From Sphingomonadales bacterium CG_4_10_14_3_um_filter_58_15 (GTDB lineage Bacteria > Pseudomonadota > Alphaproteobacteria > Sphingomonadales > Sphingomonadaceae): 42,335 nucleotides of DNA. The stretch covers positions 1 through 42,335 of the forward strand of contig PFJE01000030.1 of assembly GCA_002783865.1 (NCBI GenBank), given 5' to 3'. The stretch's first letter is position 1; each line of letters opens with the position of its first letter. A model generated the notes under the pieces. That model was not told where the DNA came from. It saw only the letters and a list, made by a program, of their open reading frames with translations, and made no database searches. Below are positions 34,701 to 42,335 of the stretch, one piece after another. The translations under genes and the position numbers were made by a program.

Positions 34701-36245
34701 ATGTCTGAGATCAGCACCCCGACAACACGTACCCCGGACCGGATCGATCTCGCTCCGGCCCCGGCAACAAGCGGCGAGGGCAGCGGCTGTCATGGCGGCG
34801 CCGACACGATGCGCGAGGCTGCAAAGAAAGCCGGCAAGTCGGAAATTCTCGATCAATATGAAAAAGACTATCCGGTTGGTCCGCATGATCAGCCGCAGTC
34901 GATGTGCCCGGCCTTTGGCTCGCTGCGCGTCGGCCTCAGAATGCGGCGGACGGCGACGATCCTCTCGGGCTCGGCCTGCTGCGTCTATGGCCTGACCTTC
35001 ACCTCGCATTTTTACGGGGCACGGCGCAGCGTCGGCTATGTCCCGTTCAGTTCGGAAACTTTGGTCACCGGCAAGCTGTTCGAGGACATCAAGGAAGCGG
35101 TCGAACTGATGGCCGATCCGGAAAAATATGACACGATCATCGTCACCAATCTGTGCGTGCCGACCGCCAGCGGTGTGCCGCTGCGGTTGTTGCCGGACTC
35201 GATCAATGGTGTTCGCATTGTCGGTATCGATGTGCCCGGCTTTGGCGTTCCCACCCATGCCGAAGCGAAGGACGTTCTCGCTGGCGCGATGCTGAAATAT
35301 GCCCGCGAGGAAGCGGAGCAGGGTCCGGTGGCAGCACCGAACGAGGTTGCCGCGAAACCGTCTGTCACGTTGCTCGGTGAAATGTTCCCGGCTGATCCGG
35401 TTGGCATTGGGCATATGCTCGAGCCGCTGGGCCTCGCGGCGGGGCCCGTTGTGCCAACCCGCGAATGGCGCGAGCTTTACTCTGCACTCGATGGCGCCGT
35501 GATTGCGGCGATCCATCCCTTCTACACCGCCAGTGTTCGGCAGTTTGAAGCGGCGGGACGCAAGGTCATCGGTTCTGCTCCGGTTGGCCGCGACGGCACG
35601 GCTGCATGGTTGCAGGCGATCGGCGAGGCGACGGGCGCCAGTTCCAATCAAATCGCCGAGGCGCATAACGCCTTTCTTCCTGCGATCACCAAAGCGCTCG
35701 CCGCGATGCCGGTCAATGGCCGGATTACGGTTTCCGGTTATGAAGGATCGGAGCTGCTGGTCGCGCGGCTGCTGATCGAAAGCGGCGCGGATGTGCCTTA
35801 TGTCGGCACCGCCTGTCCCAAGACAAAATGGTCGGATCCCGATCGGGAATGGCTCGAAGCGAAAGGCGTTCGCGTCAATTTCCGCGCCAGTCTGGAAGAA
35901 GATATTGCTGCGGTTGAGGAATATGGTCCGGATCTGGCGATCGGGACGACGCCGGTTGTCCAGCATGCCAAGGCGAAGGCTATACCGGCGCTCTATTTCA
36001 CCAACCTGATTTCGGCGCGGCCGCTGATGGGTCCTGCCGGAGCGGGCAGTCTGGCTCAGGTGGTCAATGCGGCGATGGCGAACAAGGAACGGTTCGACCG
36101 GATGCGCGAATTTTTCAAAGGTGTGGGCGAGGGTTACACCTCTGGCATATGGGAAGACACGCCGACCGACCGGCCCAAGTTCAAGGCCAAATATGCTGCG
36201 CAAAATGCGGCTGCGGCAAAAGCGGCGGAGGCGATTGGCTCATGA
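34701..36245 (+). CDS. bchY: chlorophyllide a reductase subunit Y
   Basis: A 514-residue NifD-like subunit of chlorophyllide a reductase. Conserved features include QSMCPAFGSLRVGLRMR, LSGSACCVYGLTFTSHFYGARRS and TNLCVPTASGVPL, whose cysteines are candidate ligands of the [4Fe-4S] cluster shared with BchZ. It is translated right after bchX (3-nt gap). The 115 bp to bchZ contain an inserted palindromic repeat, unlike the tight spacing elsewhere in the operon. Confidence 0.96.
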   Translation: MSEISTPTTRTPDRIDLAPAPATSGEGSGCHGGADTMREAAKKAGKSEILDQYEKDYPVGPHDQPQSMCPAFGSLRVGLRMRRTATILSGSACCVYGLTFTSHFYGARRSVGYVPFSSETLVTGKLFEDIKEAVELMADPEKYDTIIVTNLCVPTASGVPLRLLPDSINGVRIVGIDVPGFGVPTHAEAKDVLAGAMLKYAREEAEQGPVAAPNEVAAKPSVTLLGEMFPADPVGIGHMLEPLGLAAGPVVPTREWRELYSALDGAVIAAIHPFYTASVRQFEAAGRKVIGSAPVGRDGTAAWLQAIGEATGASSNQIAEAHNAFLPAITKALAAMPVNGRITVSGYEGSELLVARLLIESGADVPYVGTACPKTKWSDPDREWLEAKGVRVNFRASLEEDIAAVEEYGPDLAIGTTPVVQHAKAKAIPALYFTNLISARPLMGPAGAGSLAQVVNAAMANKERFDRMREFFKGVGEGYTSGIWEDTPTDRPKFKAKYAAQNAAAAKAAEAIGS

Positions 36246-36265
36246 GCGGTTTTGCACCGACCCTG

Positions 36266-36338
36266 CCGTTCGCCCTGAGCTTGTCGAAGGGTGATTTGCA
36301 CACTGGCAATTGGGCTTCGACAGGCTCAGCCCGAACGG
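36266..36338. repeat. sphingomonad-type palindromic repeat between bchY and bchZ
   Basis: A 24-nt arm at 36266-36289 (core CTGAGCTTGTCGAAG) faces an imperfect complement at 36315-36338 (core CTTCGACAGGCTCAG) across a 25-nt spacer. This inverted pair is one I recognise as a highly repeated intergenic palindrome in Sphingomonadales genomes. Its transcript would form a long hairpin inside the bchCXYZ-puf mRNA. Confidence 0.8.
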
Positions 36339-36360
36339 GGTGGATTGGGGAGAGGCTGGT

Positions 36361-37806
36361 ATGACGCTGATTCTCGATCATGACCGGGCAGGCGGCTATT
36401 GGGGCGCGGTCTATGCGTTCACCGCGATCAAGGGGTTGCAGGTGATCATCGATGGTCCGGTTGGCTGCGAAAATCTGCCGGTGACATCGGTTTTGCATTA
36501 TACCGACGGCTTGCCGCCGCATGAATTGCCGATCGTCGTGACCGGGCTTGGCGAGGAAGAGCTGGGCAAGACCGGCACCGAAGGCGCAATGCGCCGCGCA
36601 TGGCGGTCGCTCGACCCGGATCTACCCGCCGTGGTCGTCACCGGTTCGATCGCCGAGATGATCGGCGGCGGCGTGACACCCGAAGGCACCAATATCAAGC
36701 GCTTCCTGCCGCGCACGATCGACGAGGACCAGTGGCAGTCCGAGGACCGGGCCTTGTCGTGGCTGTGGACCGAATTCGGGCCGAAGAAAATGCCCAAGCC
36801 GAAGGTGCTGCAGGAGGGCGAGAAACCGAAGATCAATATCATCGGGCCGTCCTACGGCATGTTCAACATGCCCTCCGATGTCGCCGAGATCCGGCGGCTG
36901 ATCGAGGGCATCGGCGCCGAAGTGAATATGGTGTTCCCGCTGGGCAGCCATCTCGCCGATATAAGGCAGCTGGCCAATGCATCGGTCAATGTCTGCATGT
37001 ACCGCGAATTTGGCCGCAATCTTTGCGAGCTGCTCGAACGGCCCTATCTGCAGGCACCGATCGGGCTGGAATCGACGACAAAGTTCCTGCGCCAGCTCGG
37101 CGAGATGACCGGTCTCGATCCGGAGCCGTTCATCGAAAAGGAAAAGCACACCACGATCAAACCGTTGTGGGACCTGTGGCGCTCGGTGACGCAGGATTTC
37201 TTTGGTACCGCCAATTTCGGCATAGTCGCCAACGAAACCTATGCCCGCGGGATCAGCAATTTTCTCGAGAATGACATGGGTTTGCCCTGTGCCTTTGCGA
37301 TCAGTCGCACCGCCGGCACCAAGACCGACAATCAGACGATCAAGGATACGATCGCCGACAGCCCACCGTTCGTGGTGTTCGGCAGCTATAACGAGCGGAT
37401 GTATATGGCCGAGACCGGTGCGCGCGGCATGTTCATTCCGGCGTCCTTTCCGGGCGCAGCGATCCGCCGGCACACGGGCACGCCTTATATGGGCTACTCC
37501 GGGGCGACCTATCTGGTGCAGGAAGTGTGCAACGCGCTGTTCGATGCGCTGTTCCATATCCTGCCCTTGTCCACCCAGATGGACGCAGGCATGGCCACGC
37601 CATCGCGCAAGGATGTTCCGATAAGCTGGGACATGGATGCCAAGGAAAAGCTGGATGCGATCGTCGAATCGCAGCCCGTACTGGTCCGAATTTCCGCCGC
37701 CAAGAGACTGCGCGACGCCGCCGAGCGCAGCGCCCGGCTGGCTGGCGAGGACAATGTCTCTGCCGACCGGTTGGCAGCGACCATGCTTCAAGGGGAAAAC
37801 GCATGA
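36361..37806 (+). CDS. bchZ: chlorophyllide a reductase subunit Z
   Basis: A 481-residue NifK-like subunit. It begins [20 protein letters not shown], and the [26 protein letters not shown] block, with a cluster-ligand cysteine, is diagnostic. ATG at 36361 is preceded by GGGGAGAGG and matches the family start; an upstream in-frame start at 36310 would read through the palindromic repeat and is rejected. The stop overlaps the start of a 47-codon frame that runs to pufB. Confidence 0.96.
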   Translation: MTLILDHDRAGGYWGAVYAFTAIKGLQVIIDGPVGCENLPVTSVLHYTDGLPPHELPIVVTGLGEEELGKTGTEGAMRRAWRSLDPDLPAVVVTGSIAEMIGGGVTPEGTNIKRFLPRTIDEDQWQSEDRALSWLWTEFGPKKMPKPKVLQEGEKPKINIIGPSYGMFNMPSDVAEIRRLIEGIGAEVNMVFPLGSHLADIRQLANASVNVCMYREFGRNLCELLERPYLQAPIGLESTTKFLRQLGEMTGLDPEPFIEKEKHTTIKPLWDLWRSVTQDFFGTANFGIVANETYARGISNFLENDMGLPCAFAISRTAGTKTDNQTIKDTIADSPPFVVFGSYNERMYMAETGARGMFIPASFPGAAIRRHTGTPYMGYSGATYLVQEVCNALFDALFHILPLSTQMDAGMATPSRKDVPISWDMDAKEKLDAIVESQPVLVRISAAKRLRDAAERSARLAGEDNVSADRLAATMLQGENA

Positions 37807-37946
37807 TATGCGTGGATATCCCCAGATATTCGCTGGACCGACGTCCAGTGTCCGCAACCTTAGCGACAATGGGTGTCGTCAAGGCAATACCCGTGGGAGG
37901 CGCCTTGTGCGGCTTTCAGGGGGCTAAACTGGAGAAGGAAATATGA
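37803..37946 (+). CDS. 47-residue frame bridging bchZ and pufB, function unknown
   Basis: The frame starts with an ATG in the ATGA that closes bchZ and ends with a TGA in the ATGA that opens pufB, so it overlaps both genes by four bases. It starts [15 protein letters not shown] and has a hydrophobic middle ([14 protein letters not shown]). Rhodobacter has pufQ at this place, but I see no sequence likeness and no clear membrane helix. It might be a translational coupler or leader that links bchCXYZ expression to puf, or a chance frame. Confidence 0.4.
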   Translation: MICVDIPRYSLDRRPVSATLATMGVVKAIPVGGALCGFQGAKLEKEI

Positions 37947-38176
37947 GCGATTTAAGTGACGACCGTTTCGGTCCCGGAGCTTATCTGACCCCGGAAGAGG
38001 CCAAGGAGTTTCACAAGATTTTTGTGAGCAGCTTCATCGGATTTACCATCATCGCAATCATTGCGCACGTGCTGGTATGGATGTGGCGGCCCTGGTTACC
38101 CGGTGTCAATGGCTACGCAATGTTGAATGATGGTGTCCAGGTTGCGCAGGCAACCATCACCTCGTTCTTGGTATAG
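37943..38176 (+). CDS. pufB: light-harvesting 1 beta polypeptide
   Basis: A 77-residue one-helix antenna protein. The acidic N-terminus precedes [32 protein letters not shown], where the His of IIAHVL is the bacteriochlorophyll ligand and WMWRPW is the conserved C-terminal anchor. GGAGAAGG lies before the ATG. The roughly 25-residue tail after the helix ([20 protein letters not shown]) is longer than in Rhodobacter LH1 beta. It is followed after 12 nt by pufA. Confidence 0.96.
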   Translation: MSDLSDDRFGPGAYLTPEEAKEFHKIFVSSFIGFTIIAIIAHVLVWMWRPWLPGVNGYAMLNDGVQVAQATITSFLV

Positions 38177-38188
38177 GGAGACAGAATC

Positions 38189-38374
38189 ATGTGGAGACTT
38201 TGGCTAATATTTGATCCGCGCAGGACCTTGGTTGCTCTGGCAATCTTCCTGTTTGTTCTGGCTCTTCTGATCCATTTCATCCTGTTGAGCACCGATCGCT
38301 TCAACTGGATTGAAGGCCCAGGAGCGGGTCCAGCTGCTACGGCATCGCTGGAACAGTCTGAACGACTAACCTGA
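38189..38374 (+). CDS. pufA: light-harvesting 1 alpha polypeptide
   Basis: A 61-residue antenna protein starting [12 protein letters not shown], the usual LH1 alpha N-terminus. The helix has [15 protein letters not shown], in which His29 ligates bacteriochlorophyll and the Trp near the end packs against it. GGGAG lies before the ATG. A hairpin follows the gene and probably stabilises the pufBA part of the transcript. Confidence 0.96.
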   Translation: MWRLWLIFDPRRTLVALAIFLFVLALLIHFILLSTDRFNWIEGPGAGPAATASLEQSERLT

Positions 38375-38387
38375 ACCCAAGCCCTTT

Positions 38388-38418
38388 GGAGGTCACGACG
38401 CGAAAGTGTCGTGCCTCC
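38388..38418 (+). other. puf intercistronic hairpin between pufA and pufL
   Basis: GGAGG-T-CACGAC (38388-38399) pairs with GTCGTG-CCTCC (38408-38418) with one bulged base and an 8-nt loop. No T-run follows, so it is not a terminator. In purple bacteria a hairpin at this place protects pufBA mRNA from 3' decay, giving antenna polypeptides in excess over reaction-centre subunits. Confidence 0.75.
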
Positions 38419-38480
38419 CACAGGGGAGATTTCTTAGGCTCGAAATTTGCACACCGATCGTGGTGGCAGAGGAATTTGCT

Positions 38481-39305
38481 ATGTCGCTGTTAAGCTTTGA
38501 GAGAAAATATCGTGTCCGAGGCGGGACGCTTATCGGCGGGGATCTTTTCGATTTCTGGATAGGGCCGTTCTATGTCGGCTTTTTCGGCGTATTGTCGGCG
38601 ATATTCGCAATATTGGGCACGGCGCTGATCTTTTACGCAGCATCGCTTGGCGATACGTGGAACCCCTGGCTCATATCGATCAATCCGCCGGATGTGAAAT
38701 ATGGTCTGGCGCTGGCTCCGCTGAAAGAGGGTGGCTTCTGGCAGATCATTACCATGTGCGCGACCGGTGCCTTCATCACCTGGGCGTTGCGCGAAGTGGA
38801 GATATGCCGAAAACTGGGCATGGGCTATCACGTTCCGATCGCTTTTGGTGTCGCCATTCTGGCTTATGTGACGCTGGTGATCTTTCGCCCGTTTCTGCTC
38901 GGCGCCTGGGGCTACGGCTTTCCGTACGGCATTTTCAGCCACCTCGACTGGGTATCCAATACCGGATATCAATATGTGAATTTCCATTATAATCCGGCCC
39001 ATATGATCGCGGTGTCATTCTTCTTCACCACGACCTTTGCTCTCGCGCTGCACGGTGCGCTGATCCTTTCTGCGGTCAATCCGAAGAAAGGCGAGACGGT
39101 CAAGACGCCGGAATATGAAGATACGTTTTTCCGCGATTTCATCGGCTATTCGGTCGGCACGATCGGTATTCACCGTCTCGGCCTGTTCCTGGCGCTGAAC
39201 GCCGGTTTCTGGAGCGCGGTCTGCATTATCATTGCCGGACCGCTCTACGCAGAAGGCTGGCCGGAATGGTGGGAATGGTGGCGCAACATTCCGATTTGGT
39301 CTTAA
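38481..39305 (+). CDS. pufL: photosynthetic reaction centre L subunit
   Basis: A 274-residue five-helix subunit of the type II reaction centre. It begins [26 protein letters not shown], the standard L N-terminus, and has the helix C to D stretch with [24 protein letters not shown], which supplies bacteriochlorophyll ligands. The helix E region has [16 protein letters not shown], near the quinone and iron sites. GAGGAATTTGCT precedes the ATG at 38481; an earlier in-frame start at 38406 lies in the hairpin and is rejected. pufM follows after 15 nt. Confidence 0.97.
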   Translation: MSLLSFERKYRVRGGTLIGGDLFDFWIGPFYVGFFGVLSAIFAILGTALIFYAASLGDTWNPWLISINPPDVKYGLALAPLKEGGFWQIITMCATGAFITWALREVEICRKLGMGYHVPIAFGVAILAYVTLVIFRPFLLGAWGYGFPYGIFSHLDWVSNTGYQYVNFHYNPAHMIAVSFFFTTTFALALHGALILSAVNPKKGETVKTPEYEDTFFRDFIGYSVGTIGIHRLGLFLALNAGFWSAVCIIIAGPLYAEGWPEWWEWWRNIPIWS

Positions 39306-39320
39306 GGGGAGGATAGTTAG

Positions 39321-40250
39321 ATGGCACGATATCAAAATATTTTTACGCAAGTGCAACTGGCTCATGCCCCCGAAATGGGCATTCCATTGTCGGCTTACGA
39401 AGCCGGAGGCCGGACCAAGGACACCGCTTTCAGCTACTGGATGGGGAAATTCGGTCAGGCGCAAATCGGCCCGATCTATCTCGGCTGGCTGGGCATTGCG
39501 TCCTTGCTCTTCGGCTTTTTCGCCATAGAGATTATCGGTTTGAACATGCTGGCTTCGGTGAATTGGGATCCCGTTGAATTTGTTCGCCAGTTTTTCTGGC
39601 TAACGCTTGACCCGCCAGCGGCGGAATATGGTTTCACTCCGTTCGTACCATTGTGGGATGGTGGCTGGTGGATTTTGGCTGGCTTTTTCCTGACCACATC
39701 AATCTTGCTGTGGTGGGTTCGTACCTATCGCCGGGCAAGAGCGCTTGGCATGGGCACACATGTCTCGTGGGCCTTTCTCAGTGCTATCTGGCTGTATCTG
39801 GTGCTCGGTTTCATCCGCCCGTTCTTCATGGGCGAGTGGGCGCAGGCGGTGCCGTTCGGTATTTTCTCGCACCTGGAATGGACCAACAATTTCTCGCTGA
39901 CCTATGGCAACCTGTTCTACAATCCGTTCCACGCGCTTTCGATCGTGTTCCTCTATGGCTCGGCCTTGCTGTTCGCCATGCACGGGGCGACCATTCTGGC
40001 AGTCGGTCGCTATGGCGGCGAACGCGAGCTCGAGCAGATCACGGATCGCGGCACCGCTTCAGAACGCGCAGCGCTCTTCTGGAGATGGACGATGGGCTTC
40101 AACGCGACGATGGAATCGATCCATCGCTGGGCCTGGTGGTTCGCAGTGCTCTGCCCGCTGACCGGTGGTATCGGTATCCTGTTGACCGGCACCGTGGTCG
40201 ACAACTGGTATCTCTGGGCAATCGAGCATCATTACGCGCCCGAATATTGA
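39321..40250 (+). CDS. pufM: photosynthetic reaction centre M subunit
   Basis: A 309-residue five-helix subunit that pairs with L and binds the special pair, quinone QA and the iron. It starts [12 protein letters not shown] and has [26 protein letters not shown] and the C-terminal [19 protein letters not shown]. It is the last gene of the operon: a terminator begins 38 bp later, and no pufC cytochrome gene follows, so electrons must reach the special pair from a soluble or otherwise encoded cytochrome. Confidence 0.97.
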   Translation: MARYQNIFTQVQLAHAPEMGIPLSAYEAGGRTKDTAFSYWMGKFGQAQIGPIYLGWLGIASLLFGFFAIEIIGLNMLASVNWDPVEFVRQFFWLTLDPPAAEYGFTPFVPLWDGGWWILAGFFLTTSILLWWVRTYRRARALGMGTHVSWAFLSAIWLYLVLGFIRPFFMGEWAQAVPFGIFSHLEWTNNFSLTYGNLFYNPFHALSIVFLYGSALLFAMHGATILAVGRYGGERELEQITDRGTASERAALFWRWTMGFNATMESIHRWAWWFAVLCPLTGGIGILLTGTVVDNWYLWAIEHHYAPEY

Positions 40251-40287
40251 TCGTGCCTTAGCCATCGGGCTAACCACGATATTAATA

Positions 40288-40325
40288 AAACAAAAGCCCG
40301 GCAGAAATGTCGGGCTTTTGTTTTG
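40288..40325. terminator. bidirectional intrinsic terminator after pufM
   Basis: AAAACAAAAGCCCG (40288-40301) pairs perfectly with CGGGCTTTTGTTTT (40312-40325) around a 10-nt loop. A and T runs on both sides let it work for pufM on the plus strand and for the 85-residue membrane gene on the minus strand. Confidence 0.92.
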
Positions 40326-40352
40326 GCCGTCTTAGCGGCAAGAAACCGAAGC

Positions 40353-40610
40353 TCAGTCTTTCCGCAACAACTTGCGGCGATGCAGATCGTAGATATGCAC
40401 GGGGAAGGCAAGCGTCAGGGGGATTGCAATCATCGGCCAAGTTGCGCCTGTAAGAGCAGCCCGCAGCGCCAACATCATCAACACGGCGGGCAGCAGTGCA
40501 CCCGCAATCTCGGGCCATGATGTTCCACGAAATTTGAGCAATAAGGCTTCCGCGAGTAACACAGCGAGCACGACATCGACCGCATGCCCGCTAGTGAAAA
40601 ACTCCGTCAT
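40353..40610 (-). CDS. 85-residue membrane protein next to tspO, function unknown
   Basis: A small hydrophobic protein with two or three helices (about 9-28, 36-52 and 58-75) and a basic C-terminus (HRRKLLRKD). It follows tspO by 9 nt on the same strand and ends at the shared terminator, so it forms a transcript with bchP and tspO. I do not recognise the family; its place suggests a role in the photosynthetic membrane or tetrapyrrole handling, but that is only context. Confidence 0.7.
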   Translation of the reverse strand: MTEFFTSGHAVDVVLAVLLAEALLLKFRGTSWPEIAGALLPAVLMMLALRAALTGATWPMIAIPLTLAFPVHIYDLHRRKLLRKD

Positions 40611-40619
40611 CGCGGCATG

Positions 40620-41102
40620 TTATCCAAAGGGGCCGTTGAGCGCGACGATCTGGTAATTCAGCATACCCGCGATTGTCACCCAGACGAGATAGGGGACGAG
40701 CAGCAGGGATGCGCTTTTGGAAAAGCGGCCGCAAAAGACGATCAGCGCCAGAATCGATAGCCACAGCGCGATCAGTTCGTAAAAGGCCAGATCCGGCCGT
40801 TCCATCCGGAAGAACAGAAAGCTCCAGCTGAGATTGAGAAAACCATTGAGCGCAAACAGGCCGAGCATGATTTCCGCGGTGCGCCGTGACGGCGCTTTCT
40901 GCCAGCCGAGAAAACCGGCGAGCGCAATCAATGCGAAGATCGTCGTCCAGACGATACCGAACATATATCCGGGCGGCGCCCAGGATGGCTGTTGAAGCGT
41001 ATAATACCAGTCGTTGAGGACGGTAATCGAGCCGCCGACCATTGCCGTTATCAAGGCGAGCGTTGCTGCGATGATAATCGGGAATATGGCGGCTCGGTTC
41101 AT
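40620..41102 (-). CDS. tspO: TspO/MBR family tryptophan-rich sensory protein
   Basis: A 160-residue five-helix membrane protein with the TspO pattern WYYTLQQPSWAPPGYMFGIVWT, FALNGFLNLSWSFLFF and PYLVWVTIAGMLNYQI. TspO binds tetrapyrroles and, in Rhodobacter, affects photosynthesis gene expression in response to oxygen. Its ATG overlaps the TGA of bchP (ATGA), so the two are coupled. Confidence 0.93.
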   Translation of the reverse strand: MNRAAIFPIIIAATLALITAMVGGSITVLNDWYYTLQQPSWAPPGYMFGIVWTTIFALIALAGFLGWQKAPSRRTAEIMLGLFALNGFLNLSWSFLFFRMERPDLAFYELIALWLSILALIVFCGRFSKSASLLLVPYLVWVTIAGMLNYQIVALNGPFG

Positions 41103-42295
41103 CTCTCTACGGCTTTCAATCCAAATAAGTGACCAAGGTCCTTGAAGAATATCTTCACATGCGCCAGCGGATCACGCTTGACCAGTTCTTTGTTCATATA
41201 GGCTTCCCAAGTCAAGCGCTGGACATCGGGATCATCGCACATTTTGACAAACCGCTCGCGGCGCTTGTCATTCTTGTACCAGAAATATTGCATGATCCCC
41301 AGGATCCAGAAGACGCGGCCATGGGCCTTCATGAAGCTTTTGCGAGCTGTCTTGAGCGCCTTGGCGTCGCCGGTCTCGAGGAAAAGATTTACCGCCTGCG
41401 CGCTCATCCGGCCAGCGGTCATCGCGTAGTAGATACCTTCGCCAGACGACGGGGCGACCACGCCGGCAGCGTCGCCGGCGACCACCACATTCCGGCCATT
41501 GTCCCAGCGCTTGAGCGGCTTCAGAGGAATCGGCGCGCCTTCCTTGCGCACGGTTTCCCAGTGCGCAAAGCCGGTCTGCTCGCGCATCAGCCGGGTTGTT
41601 TCGCGCAAGGGGAAGCCCTTGTTGGCGCTGCCAAGGCCGATGCTCATATGCTCGCCATGCGGGAATACCCAGGCATAAAAGTCCGGCGAGAGATGGCCTT
41701 GGTAATAGACATCGCAGCGGTCCGCTTCATAATCCGCGTCGATGGTCTCGGGGACCTTCACGACTTCGTGATAGGCGAAGACACAGGGTACGCGTTCGGC
41801 ATTGGGCAGGCATTTCTGGGCGACGCGGGAGCGCGCGCCATCGGCGCCGATCACTGCGCGCGCAGTGACGGTCTCCAGATCGGAACTCCGGTCGCTGCGG
41901 AATGTCACTGTCGCAATGCCCGCAGCATCGGTTGTTACATCTTCGCATTTTCCGGTCATTCGGCAAGCGCCGGATTCACTGGCCCGGTCGCGCAACCATT
42001 CGTCAAACTGGTCGCGGTCGACCATGCCGACAAAACCGTCACCGACCGGCATCGTCACTTTCTTGTTCGATGGCGCAATGATTCGGGCCGAATGCGCGTG
42101 AGCGACCAGCAGCGATTGCGGGATATCAAAGTCTTTGAGCAGGCGGGGAGGGACTGCGCCGCCGCACGGCTTGATCCGTCCGGCCTTGTCGAGCAGCATG
42201 ACCTTATGGCCCTGTAATGCGAGATCATTGGCTGCGGTTGCTCCTGATGGTCCGCCGCCAACCACGACGACATCATAGTCTGTTTGCTGGTTCAT
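41099..42295 (-). CDS. bchP: geranylgeranyl diphosphate/bacteriochlorophyllide reductase
   Basis: A 398-residue flavoprotein that reduces the geranylgeranyl tail to phytyl. The FAD motif VVVGGGPSGATAANDLA is near residue 11, RIKPCGGAVPPRLL is the family signature, and GDAAGVVAPSSGEGIYYAM is the second FAD-binding block. GGAGG lies ten nt before the ATG. It heads a bchP-tspO-orf85 transcript unless it continues from an upstream gene whose end may be at the window edge. Confidence 0.96.
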   Translation of the reverse strand: MNQQTDYDVVVVGGGPSGATAANDLALQGHKVMLLDKAGRIKPCGGAVPPRLLKDFDIPQSLLVAHAHSARIIAPSNKKVTMPVGDGFVGMVDRDQFDEWLRDRASESGACRMTGKCEDVTTDAAGIATVTFRSDRSSDLETVTARAVIGADGARSRVAQKCLPNAERVPCVFAYHEVVKVPETIDADYEADRCDVYYQGHLSPDFYAWVFPHGEHMSIGLGSANKGFPLRETTRLMREQTGFAHWETVRKEGAPIPLKPLKRWDNGRNVVVAGDAAGVVAPSSGEGIYYAMTAGRMSAQAVNLFLETGDAKALKTARKSFMKAHGRVFWILGIMQYFWYKNDKRRERFVKMCDDPDVQRLTWEAYMNKELVKRDPLAHVKIFFKDLGHLFGLKAVER

Positions 42296-42335
42296 ATCTT
42301 CATTGCCTCCTTGGCGCTTGCTGGCCGTGTCATGG
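42292..42335 (-). CDS. possible C-terminal end of a gene upstream of bchP
   Basis: One frame reads from the window edge through MTRPASAKEAMKI to a TGA that overlaps the bchP ATG (ATGA), the coupling used throughout this cluster. In related clusters a bacteriochlorophyll-synthase or BCD-type transporter gene precedes bchP. With 14 codons the identity cannot be judged. Confidence 0.3.
   Translation of the reverse strand, partial: MTRPASAKEAMKI

Noticed and set aside
33723-36203. 826-codon open frame antisense to bchX and bchY
   Set aside because: It mirrors the codon pattern of two strongly recognised genes, shows no protein-family resemblance and is low-complexity in Arg/His/Gly. A long shadow frame is expected in GC-rich coding DNA.
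36622-37869. 415-codon open frame antisense to bchZ
   Set aside because: It is a shadow of bchZ with no recognisable motif and no ribosome site that would make it credible.
1-42335. CRISPR arrays, tRNA or rRNA genes, integrases
   Set aside because: I looked for regularly spaced repeats, cloverleaf-like sequences and recombinase motifs and saw none.

Overview
The window comes from an aerobic anoxygenic phototrophic alphaproteobacterium, most likely a sphingomonad. It carries a bacteriochlorophyll and reaction-centre gene cluster in the order bchIDO, crtCD/crtF, bchCXYZ, pufBALM, next to tspO and bchP. It also has a palindromic repeat of the type common in Sphingomonadales. The genus cannot be fixed from sequence alone.

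Positions 1-8800 hold envelope and polysaccharide genes: the start of a UDP-GlcNAc 2-epimerase, a small membrane protein, a ugd-manA-manC operon supplying UDP-glucuronate and GDP-mannose, a membrane-bound CapD/WbpM-type nucleotide-sugar dehydratase, and a divergent pair acting on peptidoglycan fragments (LD-carboxypeptidase and a MurC/Mpl-like ligase). A 272-bp element with perfect 26-bp terminal inverted repeats sits between the first two convergent genes and supplies both stop codons.

Positions 8800-16200 are a sparse regulatory region. It has two small exported-protein candidates, a tandem PilZ protein, and two paralogous membrane regulators (conserved N-terminal domain, one membrane helix, TPR-like C-terminus) flanking a membrane-anchored PAS protein. 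Two intergenic stretches of more than 550 bp contain hairpins and a tandem direct repeat but no convincing gene. Positions 16200-22000 hold an LptB-like ATPase, a universal stress protein and a beta-CASP metallo-hydrolase on one strand, a small membrane protein, and two divergent L,D-transpeptidases.

Positions 22042-24792 (minus strand) are the most unusual part: a compact RiPP cassette. It encodes a 97-residue precursor ending in FSTFSTFSTFSTFSSAA, whose last five residues fit the FxSxx-COOH pattern. A radical SAM/SPASM maturase of the FxsB cyclophane-forming type follows, then a stand-alone HExxH protein of the peptide beta-hydroxylase family with its motif intact. A hairpin followed by T5 separates precursor and maturase. 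The cassette is divergent from bchI and so lies at the edge of the photosynthesis cluster.

Positions 25197-42335 are the photosynthesis cluster. BchI, BchD and BchO relate to Mg insertion; CrtC, CrtD and CrtF make methoxylated carotenoids; BchC and BchXYZ carry out the late bacteriochlorin steps; PufBALM form LH1 and the reaction-centre core. No pufC follows pufM, and a strong terminator closes the operon. Two TGT-N12-ACA palindromes 8 bp apart precede bchC, a classic PpsR/CrtJ operator arrangement, and two degenerate copies lie between crtD and crtF. A small open frame overlaps both bchZ and pufB by four bases at the place where some phototrophs have pufQ.
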